Part shown: one piece after another, positions 44,468-52,953 of the stretch
Layout of the letters: each line of letters begins with the position of its first letter
Position numbering within the stretch: the stretch's first letter is position 1
Assembly (NCBI GenBank): GCA_964646985.1
Contig: CAZYFI010000001.1
Span: forward strand, 1-64,000
Reading direction: 5' to 3'
Source: UBA2253 sp964646985
Lineage (GTDB): Bacteria; Bacillota_I; Bacilli_A; ML615J-28; CAG-698
Length of the DNA: 64,000 nt
The notes under the pieces: generated by a model
The model's input: the letters and a program-made list of their open reading frames with translations, nothing else
The model's database searches: none
What the model was told of the DNA's origin: nothing
Translations under genes and position numbers: made by a program

Positions 44468-45308
44468 GTAATTGTCGATATATGTCGCTCTTCGCAACTC
44501 CTCGGTCTTTCGCAACTTTTTTCATGGCTTCTTTTGCATCTATGTTTTGCTTTAAATAAAATTGATAATGTTCTTTTACCGACAAAATATTTAGTTTCTG
44601 ATTGCTTTCGTCTTTACTTTGTCCTTTTACCAAAACAACAAGTTCACCTTTAAACGTTTCATTGTTGGCAATGATATCTTCCAATTTTCCTCGTTGGTAT
44701 TCTTCATATTTTTTTGTTAATTCGCGCGCTACAACCACATCACGATTCCCAAAAACACCAAGCAAATCGTTTAAGAAATCTTTGATTCGATGGGGAGATT
44801 CATAAAAAATCAATGTTTCTTGATGATTCACGAAAGTTTGTAATTCTTTGATTCTTGCTGCTTTGCGAGAATTTGTGAAACCAATAAAAGTAAAACGGTC
44901 CGATGGCAATCCTGATGCGACCAAGGCCATAACAAACGCTGCTGCGCCAGGTAAGGAAACGACATGATATCCTGCATCGATGGCTTTAGAGGCGATGAGA
45001 TACCCCGGATCACATATTCCCGGCGTTCCTGCATCGCTAACAAGGGCAACATGATGTTCCTTCTTAAGTAATTCTAAAATCTCATTCGCTCTTTCTTCTT
45101 CATTAAAGATATGATAGCTTAAAAGCGGTGCCGTTATGTGAAAGTGACTAAGTAAAACCTTAGTCACGCGTGTGTCTTCTGCAAAAATATAATCTACGCC
45201 TTTTAATGTTTCCACTGCCCGAAAAGTCATATCTAAAAGATTTCCAATTGGGGTGGGAACCAAATAAAGGGTAGGTTTTGCTGACAAATATGATTTTTGA
45301 ACGTTCAT
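44463..45308 (-). CDS. rsmI: 16S rRNA C1402 2'-O-methyltransferase RsmI
   Basis: RsmI methylates the ribose of C1402 in the decoding centre. The 281-residue protein shows the family start LYLVPTPIGNLLDMTFRAVE, FAEDTRVTKVLLSHF, the SAM site VSDAGTPGICDPGYLI, LPGAAAFVMAL and FYESPHRIKDFL. It overlaps the TerB-like gene by four bases. In Bacillus the orthologue (yabC) lies in the same tmk-holB neighbourhood. Confidence 0.95.
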   Translation of the reverse strand: MNVQKSYLSAKPTLYLVPTPIGNLLDMTFRAVETLKGVDYIFAEDTRVTKVLLSHFHITAPLLSYHIFNEEERANEILELLKKEHHVALVSDAGTPGICDPGYLIASKAIDAGYHVVSLPGAAAFVMALVASGLPSDRFTFIGFTNSRKAARIKELQTFVNHQETLIFYESPHRIKDFLNDLLGVFGNRDVVVARELTKKYEEYQRGKLEDIIANNETFKGELVVLVKGQSKDESNQKLNILSVKEHYQFYLKQNIDAKEAMKKVAKDRGVAKSDIYRQLQ

Positions 45309-45709
45309 TCAGAGATAATCCTGCGCGCCTTTTCTCGAAGATCTCGTTCAGCATAGACAATTTTCATTAATTCTGCGCGTTTTTTGTTGGGAATTTCAAA
45401 TTTGTTTTGAATTTCTTCCATTAAAAAATGTTCTTCTGCACTATAAAATTCATCATATAAAAATGAACTAATGAGGTTCATAAACACAATGTTTTTCGTA
45501 GGTTTTGGTTTTTCCGAAAAATAATCAACTAGTTTTTGCTTTGATAAAGAACTTTTGCGATATTTTAAAATATCTTCACCAATTTCGAACTTGAGTCGAT
45601 TGACAATTTGTTTTTCCAATTCCGAGGTATTTCCATCAACACTCACAGTGAGCGCTAATAAATCAATAAAATAATATTTTTCTTCACGTGATAATAAACT
45701 AAGAAACAT
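45305..45709 (-). CDS. Small TerB-like helical protein of unknown function
   Basis: The 134-residue helical protein has a segment FIDLLALTVSVDGNTSELEKQIV, resembling the acidic helix pair of TerB/DnaJ-like domains, but this is weak. The start at 45709 is set by AAGGAG nine bases upstream; the frame stays open to 45931, where it only reads the trmN6 end out of frame. It lies between trmN6 and rsmI and overlaps rsmI by four bases. I give no function. Confidence 0.65.
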   Translation of the reverse strand: MFLSLLSREEKYYFIDLLALTVSVDGNTSELEKQIVNRLKFEIGEDILKYRKSSLSKQKLVDYFSEKPKPTKNIVFMNLISSFLYDEFYSAEEHFLMEEIQNKFEIPNKKRAELMKIVYAERDLREKARRIISE

Positions 45710-45764
45710 GTAAATCAACTCCTTTTTCTTTATTATAACATATACTGCACAAATAGTGAAACAT

Positions 45765-46502
45765 TTACTTTGCCTTTTTAAAATGAAAGATAGCCAATGC
45801 TTCATCGGTATAGGTTTCGTCAGTTTTAAGTACATATAGCGGTTTTTCAACAACAACATCATCTTTTTGATTTTGTTTGGCTTCAAACAAAAACAAAAGT
45901 GCCGCATTCGAATCTGTTTTTGGATAAACAAACCGCATACGTTTTAAACCAAAACGATAACGATTCAACAAAGATACAATTTCCGATAAACGTTCACAAC
46001 GATGAACCATGTATAAAGAGCCTTTTGTTTTTAACAGTCGCATGGCCTCTTGAATGATTTGTTCAAGGGTAATTTCTACTTCATGTCTAGCAATGGTAAG
46101 AAATAGACTTTCATTCGTATTGCTTGCTTCATGATATTTGAAAAAAGGTGGATTTGAAATAACGATATCAAAGGTGTTTGCACCTAGCACTTTATGAACA
46201 TCGATGATATTGCTTTTTATAATCGTGATTTGGTCTTGCAAATGATTTAAAGCAACGCTTCTTTTTGCAAGATCCACCGCTTGTTCTTGTAATTCAACTC
46301 CGATAATTGGTGAAGTAGTCTTTAATGTTAGAAAAAGCGGAATGGGTGCATTGCCACAACCCAAATCAACTATTTTTTGCATGCTGTTTTTTGTCTTCAC
46401 AAAATCAGCCAACAGCATAGAATCTAAAGAGAACGAAAACATTCCTTCTTTTTGGATAATTTTTAAATGATCATATCCAAGTAAATCATGAATCATTTCC
46501 AT
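45765..46502 (-). CDS. tRNA1(Val) (adenine37-N6)-methyltransferase TrmN6-type (YabB)
   Basis: The protein is a SAM-dependent methyltransferase of the tRNA m6A37 type. Motif I is VDLGCGNAPIPLFL, and the substrate motif NPPF lies in DIVISNPPFFKYH. The length of about 245 residues and the opening (IHDLLGYDHLKIIQ) fit YabB/TrmN6. The start is uncertain: an ATG at 46520 and ones at 46502 and 46496 are in frame, all inside the end of ricT. I chose 46502. RNA target is by family only. Confidence 0.85.
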   Translation of the reverse strand: MEMIHDLLGYDHLKIIQKEGMFSFSLDSMLLADFVKTKNSMQKIVDLGCGNAPIPLFLTLKTTSPIIGVELQEQAVDLAKRSVALNHLQDQITIIKSNIIDVHKVLGANTFDIVISNPPFFKYHEASNTNESLFLTIARHEVEITLEQIIQEAMRLLKTKGSLYMVHRCERLSEIVSLLNRYRFGLKRMRFVYPKTDSNAALLFLFEAKQNQKDDVVVEKPLYVLKTDETYTDEALAIFHFKKAK

Positions 46503-47355
46503 TGGTATCCGCAATCTCATCTGTTAAATCTTCTGGTTTTACATCTTCTTTGTGTTCTGTTAGCTTCACAATCTCTTTGGTCTGCCAAACTTCAATGTTG
46601 TCATTGTGCAGTGTTTTCACTGTTTCTCTTAATAAATCAACGTTAACAACTCGACAAGATTCACAATGAGGTGTTTTCACCATATCGCCAACCATTGGAG
46701 ATCGAGAACGTAATTCTTGATATAAATCATTTTCATAAGCGATGCAACACATGAGTTTGCCACACAACCCAGCAACTTTAGAAGAGCTTAAGGTCATTCC
46801 TTGGTCTTTTGCCATCTTCATGGTCACAAGACCAAATTCACGCAAATGACTAGCACAACAAACCGGCCTTCCACAAGGTCCCATCCCACCAATAAATTTT
46901 GCGCCCTCACGAGGCCCTACTTGTCTTAATTCAATACGAATGCGAAACTCGGAAGCCAAATCTTTTAATAATTCCCGAAAATCAACTCGTCCTTCCGCGG
47001 TATAGTAAATGATAATCTTTTGACGATCAATCGTAAACTCACAATCCAAAAGTTTCATTTCTAACTTATTGTTGCGAACAATCCGTTTGCAAGCTTCTAA
47101 TGCCGCCTTAGCGCGTTCTAAATTTTCTTCATATGCTAAAACATCCGATTTCGTAGCCAATCGAACAATTGGCTTGATTTCTCTTTCAATATCGGTATCG
47201 TTTATCTCACGGGCTTCTTGAATGACGGTGCCTAGTTCATAGCCGCGCACTGTTTCTACAATAACCTTTTCATTTAATTTGACGCTCAAAGGAAAGGGAT
47301 TAAACCAATATATTTTCCCAACATCCTTAAAACCAATTCCTACAACTTTTATCAT
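46486..47355 (-). CDS. ricT: RicT (YaaT/PSP1-domain) regulatory protein
   Basis: RicT is a PSP1-domain protein that in Bacillus joins RicA and RicF to steer RNase Y processing, and it binds Fe-S clusters. The 289-residue protein has the PSP1 core (residues about 60-145) and the Cys-rich segments GPCGRPVCCASHLREFG and GLCGKLMCCIAYEN. It lies between holB and trmN6, as in Bacillus. RicA and RicF are not in this window. Confidence 0.93.
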   Translation of the reverse strand: MIKVVGIGFKDVGKIYWFNPFPLSVKLNEKVIVETVRGYELGTVIQEAREINDTDIEREIKPIVRLATKSDVLAYEENLERAKAALEACKRIVRNNKLEMKLLDCEFTIDRQKIIIYYTAEGRVDFRELLKDLASEFRIRIELRQVGPREGAKFIGGMGPCGRPVCCASHLREFGLVTMKMAKDQGMTLSSSKVAGLCGKLMCCIAYENDLYQELRSRSPMVGDMVKTPHCESCRVVNVDLLRETVKTLHNDNIEVWQTKEIVKLTEHKEDVKPEDLTDEIADTNGNDS

Positions 47356-47370
47356 TTATTCCTCTTCTTT

Positions 47371-48360
47371 CTAGATATGTGCTAATTCAATGAACAACTG
47401 AGCATAAAAAAGCTCAAGGTTAACATTGTATCGTAATCTTTGCTTGAATTTTAAAATGGTTTCCACTTCTTTGATTATTTTTTCTTGATCTGGTTGCATA
47501 AATTCGCTGATGATTTGCATCGTTTGTTTATATGCAATTTTAGTCATTTGATTGTTCACAAAATATAATTTATCATTGGCAACAGATAGTAATAAATCCA
47601 TGAACAATTGATGATATTTTTTATCAGGCTCTCTGCTCAACACTTCACCTTCATTTTGTAAGATTAACAATGGGTGAACGGATTTATCCATTTGTGAGAC
47701 AGCAATGTTTCTAACCAATTGAAATATGGGAGCTACTTTTTCATCATCCAATAATGCCAACACTTCTTTTGTACTATTCGATTGTCGAGCAAAAACCCAA
47801 GCCGTTTCTTCATCAATTCCCCGAATGATTAACTCTTCTGCAACCACTTCGGTCGCAAGACGATCAAAATTGATAATTTGTGATCGTGATTTGATAGTAG
47901 ATATGACATTATCAATGTTCTCTGTTGTCATGACAACGTAATTATCACCACTTAATTCTTCTAAAATCTTAAGCAAAGAATTGGCAGCGCTCGCATTCGC
48001 TTTATCAATCTCATCTATAATGTATATTCGCCTTCCACCAGCTAACGCAGTTAGGGAGAATTCTTTTTCTAAGGCTTCGGCTTGTTCTTTTTTTATCATA
48101 CCGTTGTCAGGAGCAATATAAAATACACTCGGATGAATTTCTTTCATCACTTTTTCACATTCTTCACACTCTAGACAAGGCTTTGTTTTCCCTACGCACA
48201 ACATCAAAGCCGCAAAATAAAAAGCAGCTTCCCGTTTCGAAGTTCCCTTTGCACCGGCAAACAAATAAGTATGCACAAAGCGATCTTTCTTTAAACTGTT
48301 TTGAAACAGTTTTACAACTTTTCTTTGATTTCTCATTACCGCTTCAAAATGCACACTCAT
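47371..48360 (-). CDS. holB: DNA polymerase III delta' subunit
   Basis: This subunit is part of the clamp loader. The protein of about 329 residues has an AAA-type fold with a degenerate P-loop (GAKGTSKREAA), as expected for delta'. A zinc module is seen in CLECEECEK, and the sensor region DEIDKANASAANSLLKILEE is well conserved. The start is uncertain: AAGGAG is only two bases before the ATG at 48360 but eight bases before an in-frame GTG at 48354. The promoter at 48380-48408 fits either. Confidence 0.9.
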   Translation of the reverse strand: MSVHFEAVMRNQRKVVKLFQNSLKKDRFVHTYLFAGAKGTSKREAAFYFAALMLCVGKTKPCLECEECEKVMKEIHPSVFYIAPDNGMIKKEQAEALEKEFSLTALAGGRRIYIIDEIDKANASAANSLLKILEELSGDNYVVMTTENIDNVISTIKSRSQIINFDRLATEVVAEELIIRGIDEETAWVFARQSNSTKEVLALLDDEKVAPIFQLVRNIAVSQMDKSVHPLLILQNEGEVLSREPDKKYHQLFMDLLLSVANDKLYFVNNQMTKIAYKQTMQIISEFMQPDQEKIIKEVETILKFKQRLRYNVNLELFYAQLFIELAHI

Positions 48361-48379
48361 CACTCCTTATGTAATCATG

Positions 48380-48408
48380 ATTGTACCAAAAAAAGCAAAA
48401 AAACACAA
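48380..48408 (-). promoter_or_regulatory. Promoter of the holB-ricT-trmN6-rsmI operon
   Basis: TTGTGT (48403-48408) and TACAAT (48380-48385) on the minus strand are 17 bases apart. Confidence 0.7.
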
Positions 48409-48470
48409 TACAAACTAATTTTTTATCGCAAGAGCACCTAAATATTTCTCTTCATTTTCTCTTTTCTTTG

Positions 48471-48479
48471 TGATATAAT
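48471..48479 (+). promoter_or_regulatory. Extended -10 promoter of the TM2-domain gene
   Basis: TGATATAAT with TGN extension lies 23 bases before the ATG at 48502. An in-frame ATG at 48478 overlaps the -10 and so cannot be the start. Confidence 0.65.
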
Positions 48480-48501
48480 GAGTTACCAGAAAGGAATGTT
48501 T

Positions 48502-48834
48502 ATGGGAAAATATTGTACAAACTGCGGTGCAGAATTAAATGAGAACCAAGAAGTATGCTTAAAATGCGGTGTCATGGTGCAAAACAAAGCAACTTGTAAA
48601 GATCCTTTTGCTCCAACAACTGCAAACGGAAAAAACAAATTGATTGCTGGATTGTTTGGTATCTTTTTAGGTGCTTTTGGCGTTCATAAATTTTACTTAG
48701 GACAAACAGGAACTGGCGTTGTTTATGCTCTTTTCTTTTGGACAGGAATCACTGCCATTATTGGATTTATTGAAGGCATCTTGTTAATTGCTATGTCTGA
48801 CGAAGAATTTATCCAACGATATGGCAACCAATGA
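48502..48834 (+). CDS. Zinc-ribbon and TM2-domain membrane protein
   Basis: The 110-residue protein has an N-terminal zinc ribbon (CTNC and CLKC, residues 5-22) and a TM2 domain of two helices with the family motif GAFGVHKFYLGQTGTGV between them. The function of TM2 proteins is unknown. AAAGGA lies six bases upstream of this ATG. It lies on the plus strand between tmk and holB, which in Bacillus are on one strand with yaaQ and yaaR between them. Confidence 0.85.
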   Translation: MGKYCTNCGAELNENQEVCLKCGVMVQNKATCKDPFAPTTANGKNKLIAGLFGIFLGAFGVHKFYLGQTGTGVVYALFFWTGITAIIGFIEGILLIAMSDEEFIQRYGNQ

Positions 48835-48863
48835 AAAATCAGACTATTCGTCTGATTTTTTTA
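48834..48863. terminator. Bidirectional terminator between the TM2 gene and tmk
   Basis: AAAAATCAGAC and GTCTGATTTTT pair around a five-base loop with T runs both ways. The tmk stop lies in the stem. Confidence 0.85.
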
Positions 48864-49476
48864 TGTTTTCAATAATGATTTGTTTGATTTCTTCATAAAT
48901 TTCTTGAATCGGACGATTGCCATCAATCTTCTTGATTCGATTGGGAAACAGTTTTGCGACTTCTAGATACCCTTTTCTTACTTGTTCGTGAAACTCATTT
49001 TGTTCTAAATCAAGACGATCAACAACTCGATGCGCTTGTTTGATACGAGATAATCCAATTTTTGGATCAACATCGATGTATAATGTTAAATCAGGAAGCA
49101 ATCCTTCTGTGGCATATTGATTGATAGCATATACTTCTTGAATCCCAAGTTTTCTAGCATACCCTTGATAAGCCAACGAAGAATCTAAAAAACGATCACA
49201 TAAAACAATCTTTCCTTGTTCTAAATAAGGAAGGATGATTTCGCGTAAATGTTGCCGTCTACTGGCGGCATACAACAACGCTTCGGTACGATAATCCATC
49301 GCTGTATTGTCCACATCTAAGATGACTCGTCTAATTTCTTCCGCAATCTTACTTCCTCCGGGTTCCCTTGTTTTCACAACTTGATAATGCAAGGTTTGGA
49401 GTTCTTGTATTAAATTATCGATAATGGTGGTTTTACCGGTACCTTCGCCACCTTCAAAGGTAATGAATTTAACCAT
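48844..49476 (-). CDS. tmk: Thymidylate kinase
   Basis: Tmk phosphorylates dTMP to dTDP. The 210-residue protein has the P-loop FEGGEGTGKTT, the TREPGGSKIAEEIR segment, the DRFLDSSLAYQGYAR substrate motif and the LTLYIDVDP segment. It lies upstream of the holB group with one gene inserted between. Confidence 0.96.
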   Translation of the reverse strand: MVKFITFEGGEGTGKTTIIDNLIQELQTLHYQVVKTREPGGSKIAEEIRRVILDVDNTAMDYRTEALLYAASRRQHLREIILPYLEQGKIVLCDRFLDSSLAYQGYARKLGIQEVYAINQYATEGLLPDLTLYIDVDPKIGLSRIKQAHRVVDRLDLEQNEFHEQVRKGYLEVAKLFPNRIKKIDGNRPIQEIYEEIKQIIIENIKKSDE

Positions 49477-49507
49477 AAGTTCCTCATTTATTCTTTTTTG
49501 TTACCTT

Positions 49508-49536
49508 ATTATCTCATAAATTCATGAAAAACGCAA
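49508..49536 (-). promoter_or_regulatory. Promoter of tmk
   Basis: TTGCGT (49531-49536) and GATAAT (49508-49513) on the minus strand are spaced by 17 bases. Confidence 0.6.
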
Positions 49537-49591
49537 AAACAATTTACTTTACTTATCGTTTCTTTGAGACTAAAATTATCTTGTGTTTTTC

Positions 49592-49620
49592 TTGTTTTAG
49601 ATGCCTCTTTGTGATAGAAT
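49592..49620 (+). promoter_or_regulatory. Promoter of the znuCB-like genes
   Basis: TTGTTT (49592-49597) and TAGAAT (49615-49620) are spaced by 17 bases. Because an in-frame ATG at 49601 lies inside this promoter, the gene start is at 49640. No clear metal-regulator operator is visible. Confidence 0.7.
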
Positions 49621-49639
49621 TACGCTAGGTGGTGGTTGC

Positions 49640-50287
49640 ATGCGCGTGACTGTTAACAATTTAACTTTTGCTTATACCCAAAAAATCGTTCTTAACAAAC
49701 TAACGTTTGCCATCAACTCGGGTGATTTCTTAACGATTGTCGGGAAAAACGGTTCTGGAAAAAGCACTTTTATTAAATTATTATTGAAATTGCTTAAAAC
49801 ACCAGATAATTCCATTTTTCTTGATGATGTTGACATTAACAAAATCCCTCGTTATCAATCCATTGGTTATGTTCCACAACGTATCGAATTTAGTTACGAG
49901 TTTCCTATTACAGTATCTGAGGTGCTTTCTTCGGCCTATCCGCATCGAAAAGATGCTTATTATACTTCCATCATTAATGCGCTTGATCTAAATAGCTTTT
50001 ATCGCGAAAATGTAAATACACTATCCGGTGGACAATTGCAACGCGTATTTATCGCAAGAGCGCTTCTAAATCGTCCAAAATTGCTCATATTAGATGAACC
50101 AACAGTAGGAGTTGATTTAGAAAATATCAAAGGGGTTGTGAAAATACTCGGTGAACTTAAAAAAGCAGGCGTTACCATCATTATTTCTTCCCATGAAATC
50201 GAACACATTCGTGATTTAACTGATTATTTTCTTTCAATGAATGATCTAGGGGAATTTCGTTTTTTGGAGGCAAAAACATGGGAATGA
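49640..50287 (+). CDS. ABC-3 type metal transporter ATP-binding protein (ZnuC/AdcC-like)
   Basis: The 215-residue protein has Walker A GKNGSGKST, the Q-loop GYVPQ, signature LSGGQLQRVFIARAL, Walker B LLILDEPT and the switch His in SSHEIEHI. It fits the small ATPases of zinc/manganese importers. The start at 49640 is set by AGGTGG. The stop overlaps the permease gene by ten bases. The lipoprotein gene at 172-1122 may provide the binding subunit. Confidence 0.9.
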   Translation: MRVTVNNLTFAYTQKIVLNKLTFAINSGDFLTIVGKNGSGKSTFIKLLLKLLKTPDNSIFLDDVDINKIPRYQSIGYVPQRIEFSYEFPITVSEVLSSAYPHRKDAYYTSIINALDLNSFYRENVNTLSGGQLQRVFIARALLNRPKLLILDEPTVGVDLENIKGVVKILGELKKAGVTIIISSHEIEHIRDLTDYFLSMNDLGEFRFLEAKTWE

Positions 50288-51180
50288 TGATACTAACAAA
50301 CATTTTCCGTAGTTTTATTGACTCACCATTTTACCGTTATGCTTTTATAGCCGGTATTTGTATTGGCGTACTTGCGCCTTTAATTGGTACTGTCGTTGTC
50401 ATTCGCCGTTTGTCATTTATTGCTGATACACTGAGCCACTTTTCTTTAGCGGGGGTTGCCATTGGCGTGTTCTTGGCAAAAATTATCCCTCAAGATATCA
50501 TCAAATTGGATCCGATTCTCATGGGAGTTGTCTTCTCTGTGGGAGGAACATTCATCATTGAGAAACTTCGTGGTTTTTATAAGAACTACAAAGAGTTATC
50601 CATGCCAATTTTATTGAGTTTGGGTGTGGCATTAAGTGGATTATTCATTTATTTAACCCCTGGTATTTCTACAAATTGGACAACAGGTTTGCTTTTTGGG
50701 TCAATTTATAGTATCAACGAATCTGATATTGTTATGATTCTTGCTTTAAGTGCCATCGTAATCACTTTAGCTGTTGTTTTTTACAAAAAAATTGTTTCTC
50801 TATGCTTTGATGAAGTGTATGCGAAGGTCTCTGGCATAAACATAAAGTTTATGCAGCTGATTATCACCATTATTTTAGCGTTGGTTATCTCGATTTTTAT
50901 TGATTTGGTTGGAGTTTTGCTTATTTCTTCATTGATGATTGTCCCTGTTGCAGCAGCAATCTTAGTAGGAGACTCTTTTAAAAACACAATTGGGTCTTCG
51001 ATTGTCTTTTCTGAGATTTCTGTTGTTGGTGGCTTTGGTTTAAGTTACTATTTGAATCTACCAACTGGGTCTACCATCGTTTTAATTAATATTGCTATTT
51101 TGTTAATTATTATGGCCATTTCTCGGTTTAGAAAAATGCGTTTTTCTAAAGAAGAAGATCCTTTAAAGTACGAAAAATAA
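50278..51180 (+). CDS. ABC-3 type metal transporter permease (ZnuB/AdcB-like)
   Basis: The 300-residue permease has about eight or nine membrane helices and the family segments VVIRRLSFIADTLSHFSLAGVA and SLMIVPVAAAILVGDSF. Together with the ATPase it should import Zn or Mn. The last 20 residues are charged and cytoplasmic. Confidence 0.9.
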   Translation: MGMMILTNIFRSFIDSPFYRYAFIAGICIGVLAPLIGTVVVIRRLSFIADTLSHFSLAGVAIGVFLAKIIPQDIIKLDPILMGVVFSVGGTFIIEKLRGFYKNYKELSMPILLSLGVALSGLFIYLTPGISTNWTTGLLFGSIYSINESDIVMILALSAIVITLAVVFYKKIVSLCFDEVYAKVSGINIKFMQLIITIILALVISIFIDLVGVLLISSLMIVPVAAAILVGDSFKNTIGSSIVFSEISVVGGFGLSYYLNLPTGSTIVLINIAILLIIMAISRFRKMRFSKEEDPLKYEK

Positions 51181-51182
51181 AA

Positions 51183-51214
51183 CGACTGATTTGTTTAACA
51201 ATCAGTCGCTTTTT
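51183..51214. terminator. Shared terminator between permease gene and truA
   Basis: CGACTGATT and AATCAGTCG form a 9-bp stem around an eight-base loop, followed by a T run on the plus strand. The truA stop codon (51195-51197) lies in the loop. Confidence 0.85.
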
Positions 51215-51983
51215 TTATGTCGTCTTTAAAATTAGGAATTTCTGAACTTTCTTCGGTATAAAACACCCGATTGAGATACAATCCTGAAGAAGGTGCAATT
51301 TTAGGGGAAAATACACGGTTTTTTTGCTCCATAATGTATTTTAGGCGTTCTAAGGTAATTTTATTACGCCCCACCTCTAAAGCCATAGCAACCAAAATAC
51401 GGACCATGTGATGCATGAAGCCATTGCCTATCATTTTAATCGTAATGAGTGTGTTTTCTTGGGTAAAATCAATATGGAAAATCGCTCTTGTTGTATTGGA
51501 TAATTGTTGGTTTTTTGTGAAAGAACGAAAATCGTGAATGCCTTGAAAAAGAAGAATGGCTTCTTTAAACAAAGCAACATCGACATTATGAAACGGGCAG
51601 TAATAACGATAGTTTTTGAAAAGTGGATTTCTTTCACTGAAATCGAGCAAATAATGATACTCTTTTGCTATGGCACTAAACCTTGCATGAAATAAATCGC
51701 TCACTTTTTCTACTTTTACTACAAAAACATCTCTTGCTAAGCGAGTATTGATTGCGTTTCTCATATTTTCTTCTGGCATATCGATGATAGAATCAAAGTG
51801 AAACACTTGGCCAAGGGCATGAACACCAGCATCCGTCCTTCCGGAAGGATAAATAATGGTGTTTCCTTTGTTTATGATTGACAAAACACTCTCGATTTCT
51901 TTTTGTACCGTGCGCAATTCACCTTGGGTTTGAAATCCATGAAATAAGGTTCCATCATAAGCAACAGTACATTTATAACGCAT
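51195..51983 (-). CDS. truA: tRNA pseudouridine(38-40) synthase TruA
   Basis: TruA makes pseudouridine at positions 38-40 of tRNA. The 262-residue protein has the catalytic Asp in SGRTDAGVHALGQVFHF, plus the start YDGTLFHGFQTQ and the C-terminal GNGFMHHMVRILV segment. It overlaps the ecfT gene by 11 bases and is the last gene of the NusG-II-ecf operon, the common Firmicutes order. Confidence 0.96.
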   Translation of the reverse strand: MRYKCTVAYDGTLFHGFQTQGELRTVQKEIESVLSIINKGNTIIYPSGRTDAGVHALGQVFHFDSIIDMPEENMRNAINTRLARDVFVVKVEKVSDLFHARFSAIAKEYHYLLDFSERNPLFKNYRYYCPFHNVDVALFKEAILLFQGIHDFRSFTKNQQLSNTTRAIFHIDFTQENTLITIKMIGNGFMHHMVRILVAMALEVGRNKITLERLKYIMEQKNRVFSPKIAPSSGLYLNRVFYTEESSEIPNFKDDIKKATDC

Positions 51984-52953
51984 ACCATCCTGCCACTTTC
52001 ACAACGATTAAGCCAGCAATTGCACAAATCACAACAAATAGTGTAATCAAATCTGCCAGGCGGTACTGTAATAAATTGATATTCGTGCGTGGTGCTTCAG
52101 GAATATATCCTCTTGCTTCCATCGCATCAGCCAAATCACCTGCTCGTTTATAAGAAATAACAAACATCGGTACTAATAAAGAGACAATTTGTGTAATTTT
52201 ATCTTTAAACTTGCTTTCTTTAAAATCAACTCCACGAGAAGCTTGCGCTTTTAATATTTTTTCTGCTTCATTTAGTAATGTTGGAATAAATCTAAGCGAT
52301 ATCGAGATCATCATGGTCATAATACTCACATTTATTTTCAAAGCCCGAAGCGGCTTAGCAAGGGATTCTAGGCCATTGTTCAAATCAGTTGGTTTTGTAG
52401 ACAAAGTCAATAACGAAGAAATAAAGATAAGGGAAATAATGCGGGTAACGATTAATGCAGAAGACATCATTCCTTCTTTATACAAATATAGCGTATAATC
52501 AACAGCCAATAAATTTGATTTCAAATAAAATTGTAACAAAAAGGCTCCAAAAAACAACAACAAAAACAGCAAAAAGCGAAACTTGCGAATCAGTTTTTTA
52601 GATAAAAAGTATAAAACAAACGAAACAACTATCACACTGGCATTGAGTAAGTTGATTTGCAATCCAACAGGAATGCTTTCTCCACTACGATTTAACAACA
52701 CTTGAAATGCGACGGTTACAAACAACAACATAGTCATCATCTTTAAACTGCTTAAAAATTTAGATAGGGGAACTTTACTTGTTATCACCAAAAGAAGCGT
52801 AATTCCAAAGGCAATGAGCAATGAATATAGTTCTCTTAACAAAAACAAAGAAGCAATCAAAATAAAAATAGCAATGAGTTTTGTTCTAGGATCCAAACGA
52901 TGAATCCAAGAATCAACATTATAATATTGACCAAATACAACTTTGTTATTCAT
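51973..52953 (-). CDS. ecfT: ECF transporter T component
   Basis: EcfT is the membrane scaffold that couples two ATPases to vitamin-binding S components. The protein has the N-terminal segment HRLDPRTKLIAI and two coupling motifs, QASRGVDF and AMEARGY. I chose the ATG at 52953 (GGTGA upstream), giving 326 residues. This is about 60 longer than the usual ~265; the extra part near residues 110-160 holds hydrophobic segments and looks like an inserted membrane hairpin. No S component is nearby. Confidence 0.92.
   Translation of the reverse strand: MNNKVVFGQYYNVDSWIHRLDPRTKLIAIFILIASLFLLRELYSLLIAFGITLLLVITSKVPLSKFLSSLKMMTMLLFVTVAFQVLLNRSGESIPVGLQINLLNASVIVVSFVLYFLSKKLIRKFRFLLFLLLFFGAFLLQFYLKSNLLAVDYTLYLYKEGMMSSALIVTRIISLIFISSLLTLSTKPTDLNNGLESLAKPLRALKINVSIMTMMISISLRFIPTLLNEAEKILKAQASRGVDFKESKFKDKITQIVSLLVPMFVISYKRAGDLADAMEARGYIPEAPRTNINLLQYRLADLITLFVVICAIAGLIVVKVAGWYAL

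Noticed and set aside
45710..45931. N-terminal extension of the TerB-like gene
   Set aside because: It overlaps the end of trmN6 in another frame, and AAGGAG sits right before the internal ATG at 45709.
49647..49670. TTAAC-type inverted repeat as an AdcR/Zur-like operator
   Set aside because: It lies inside codons of the ATPase gene and matches only one half-site well.
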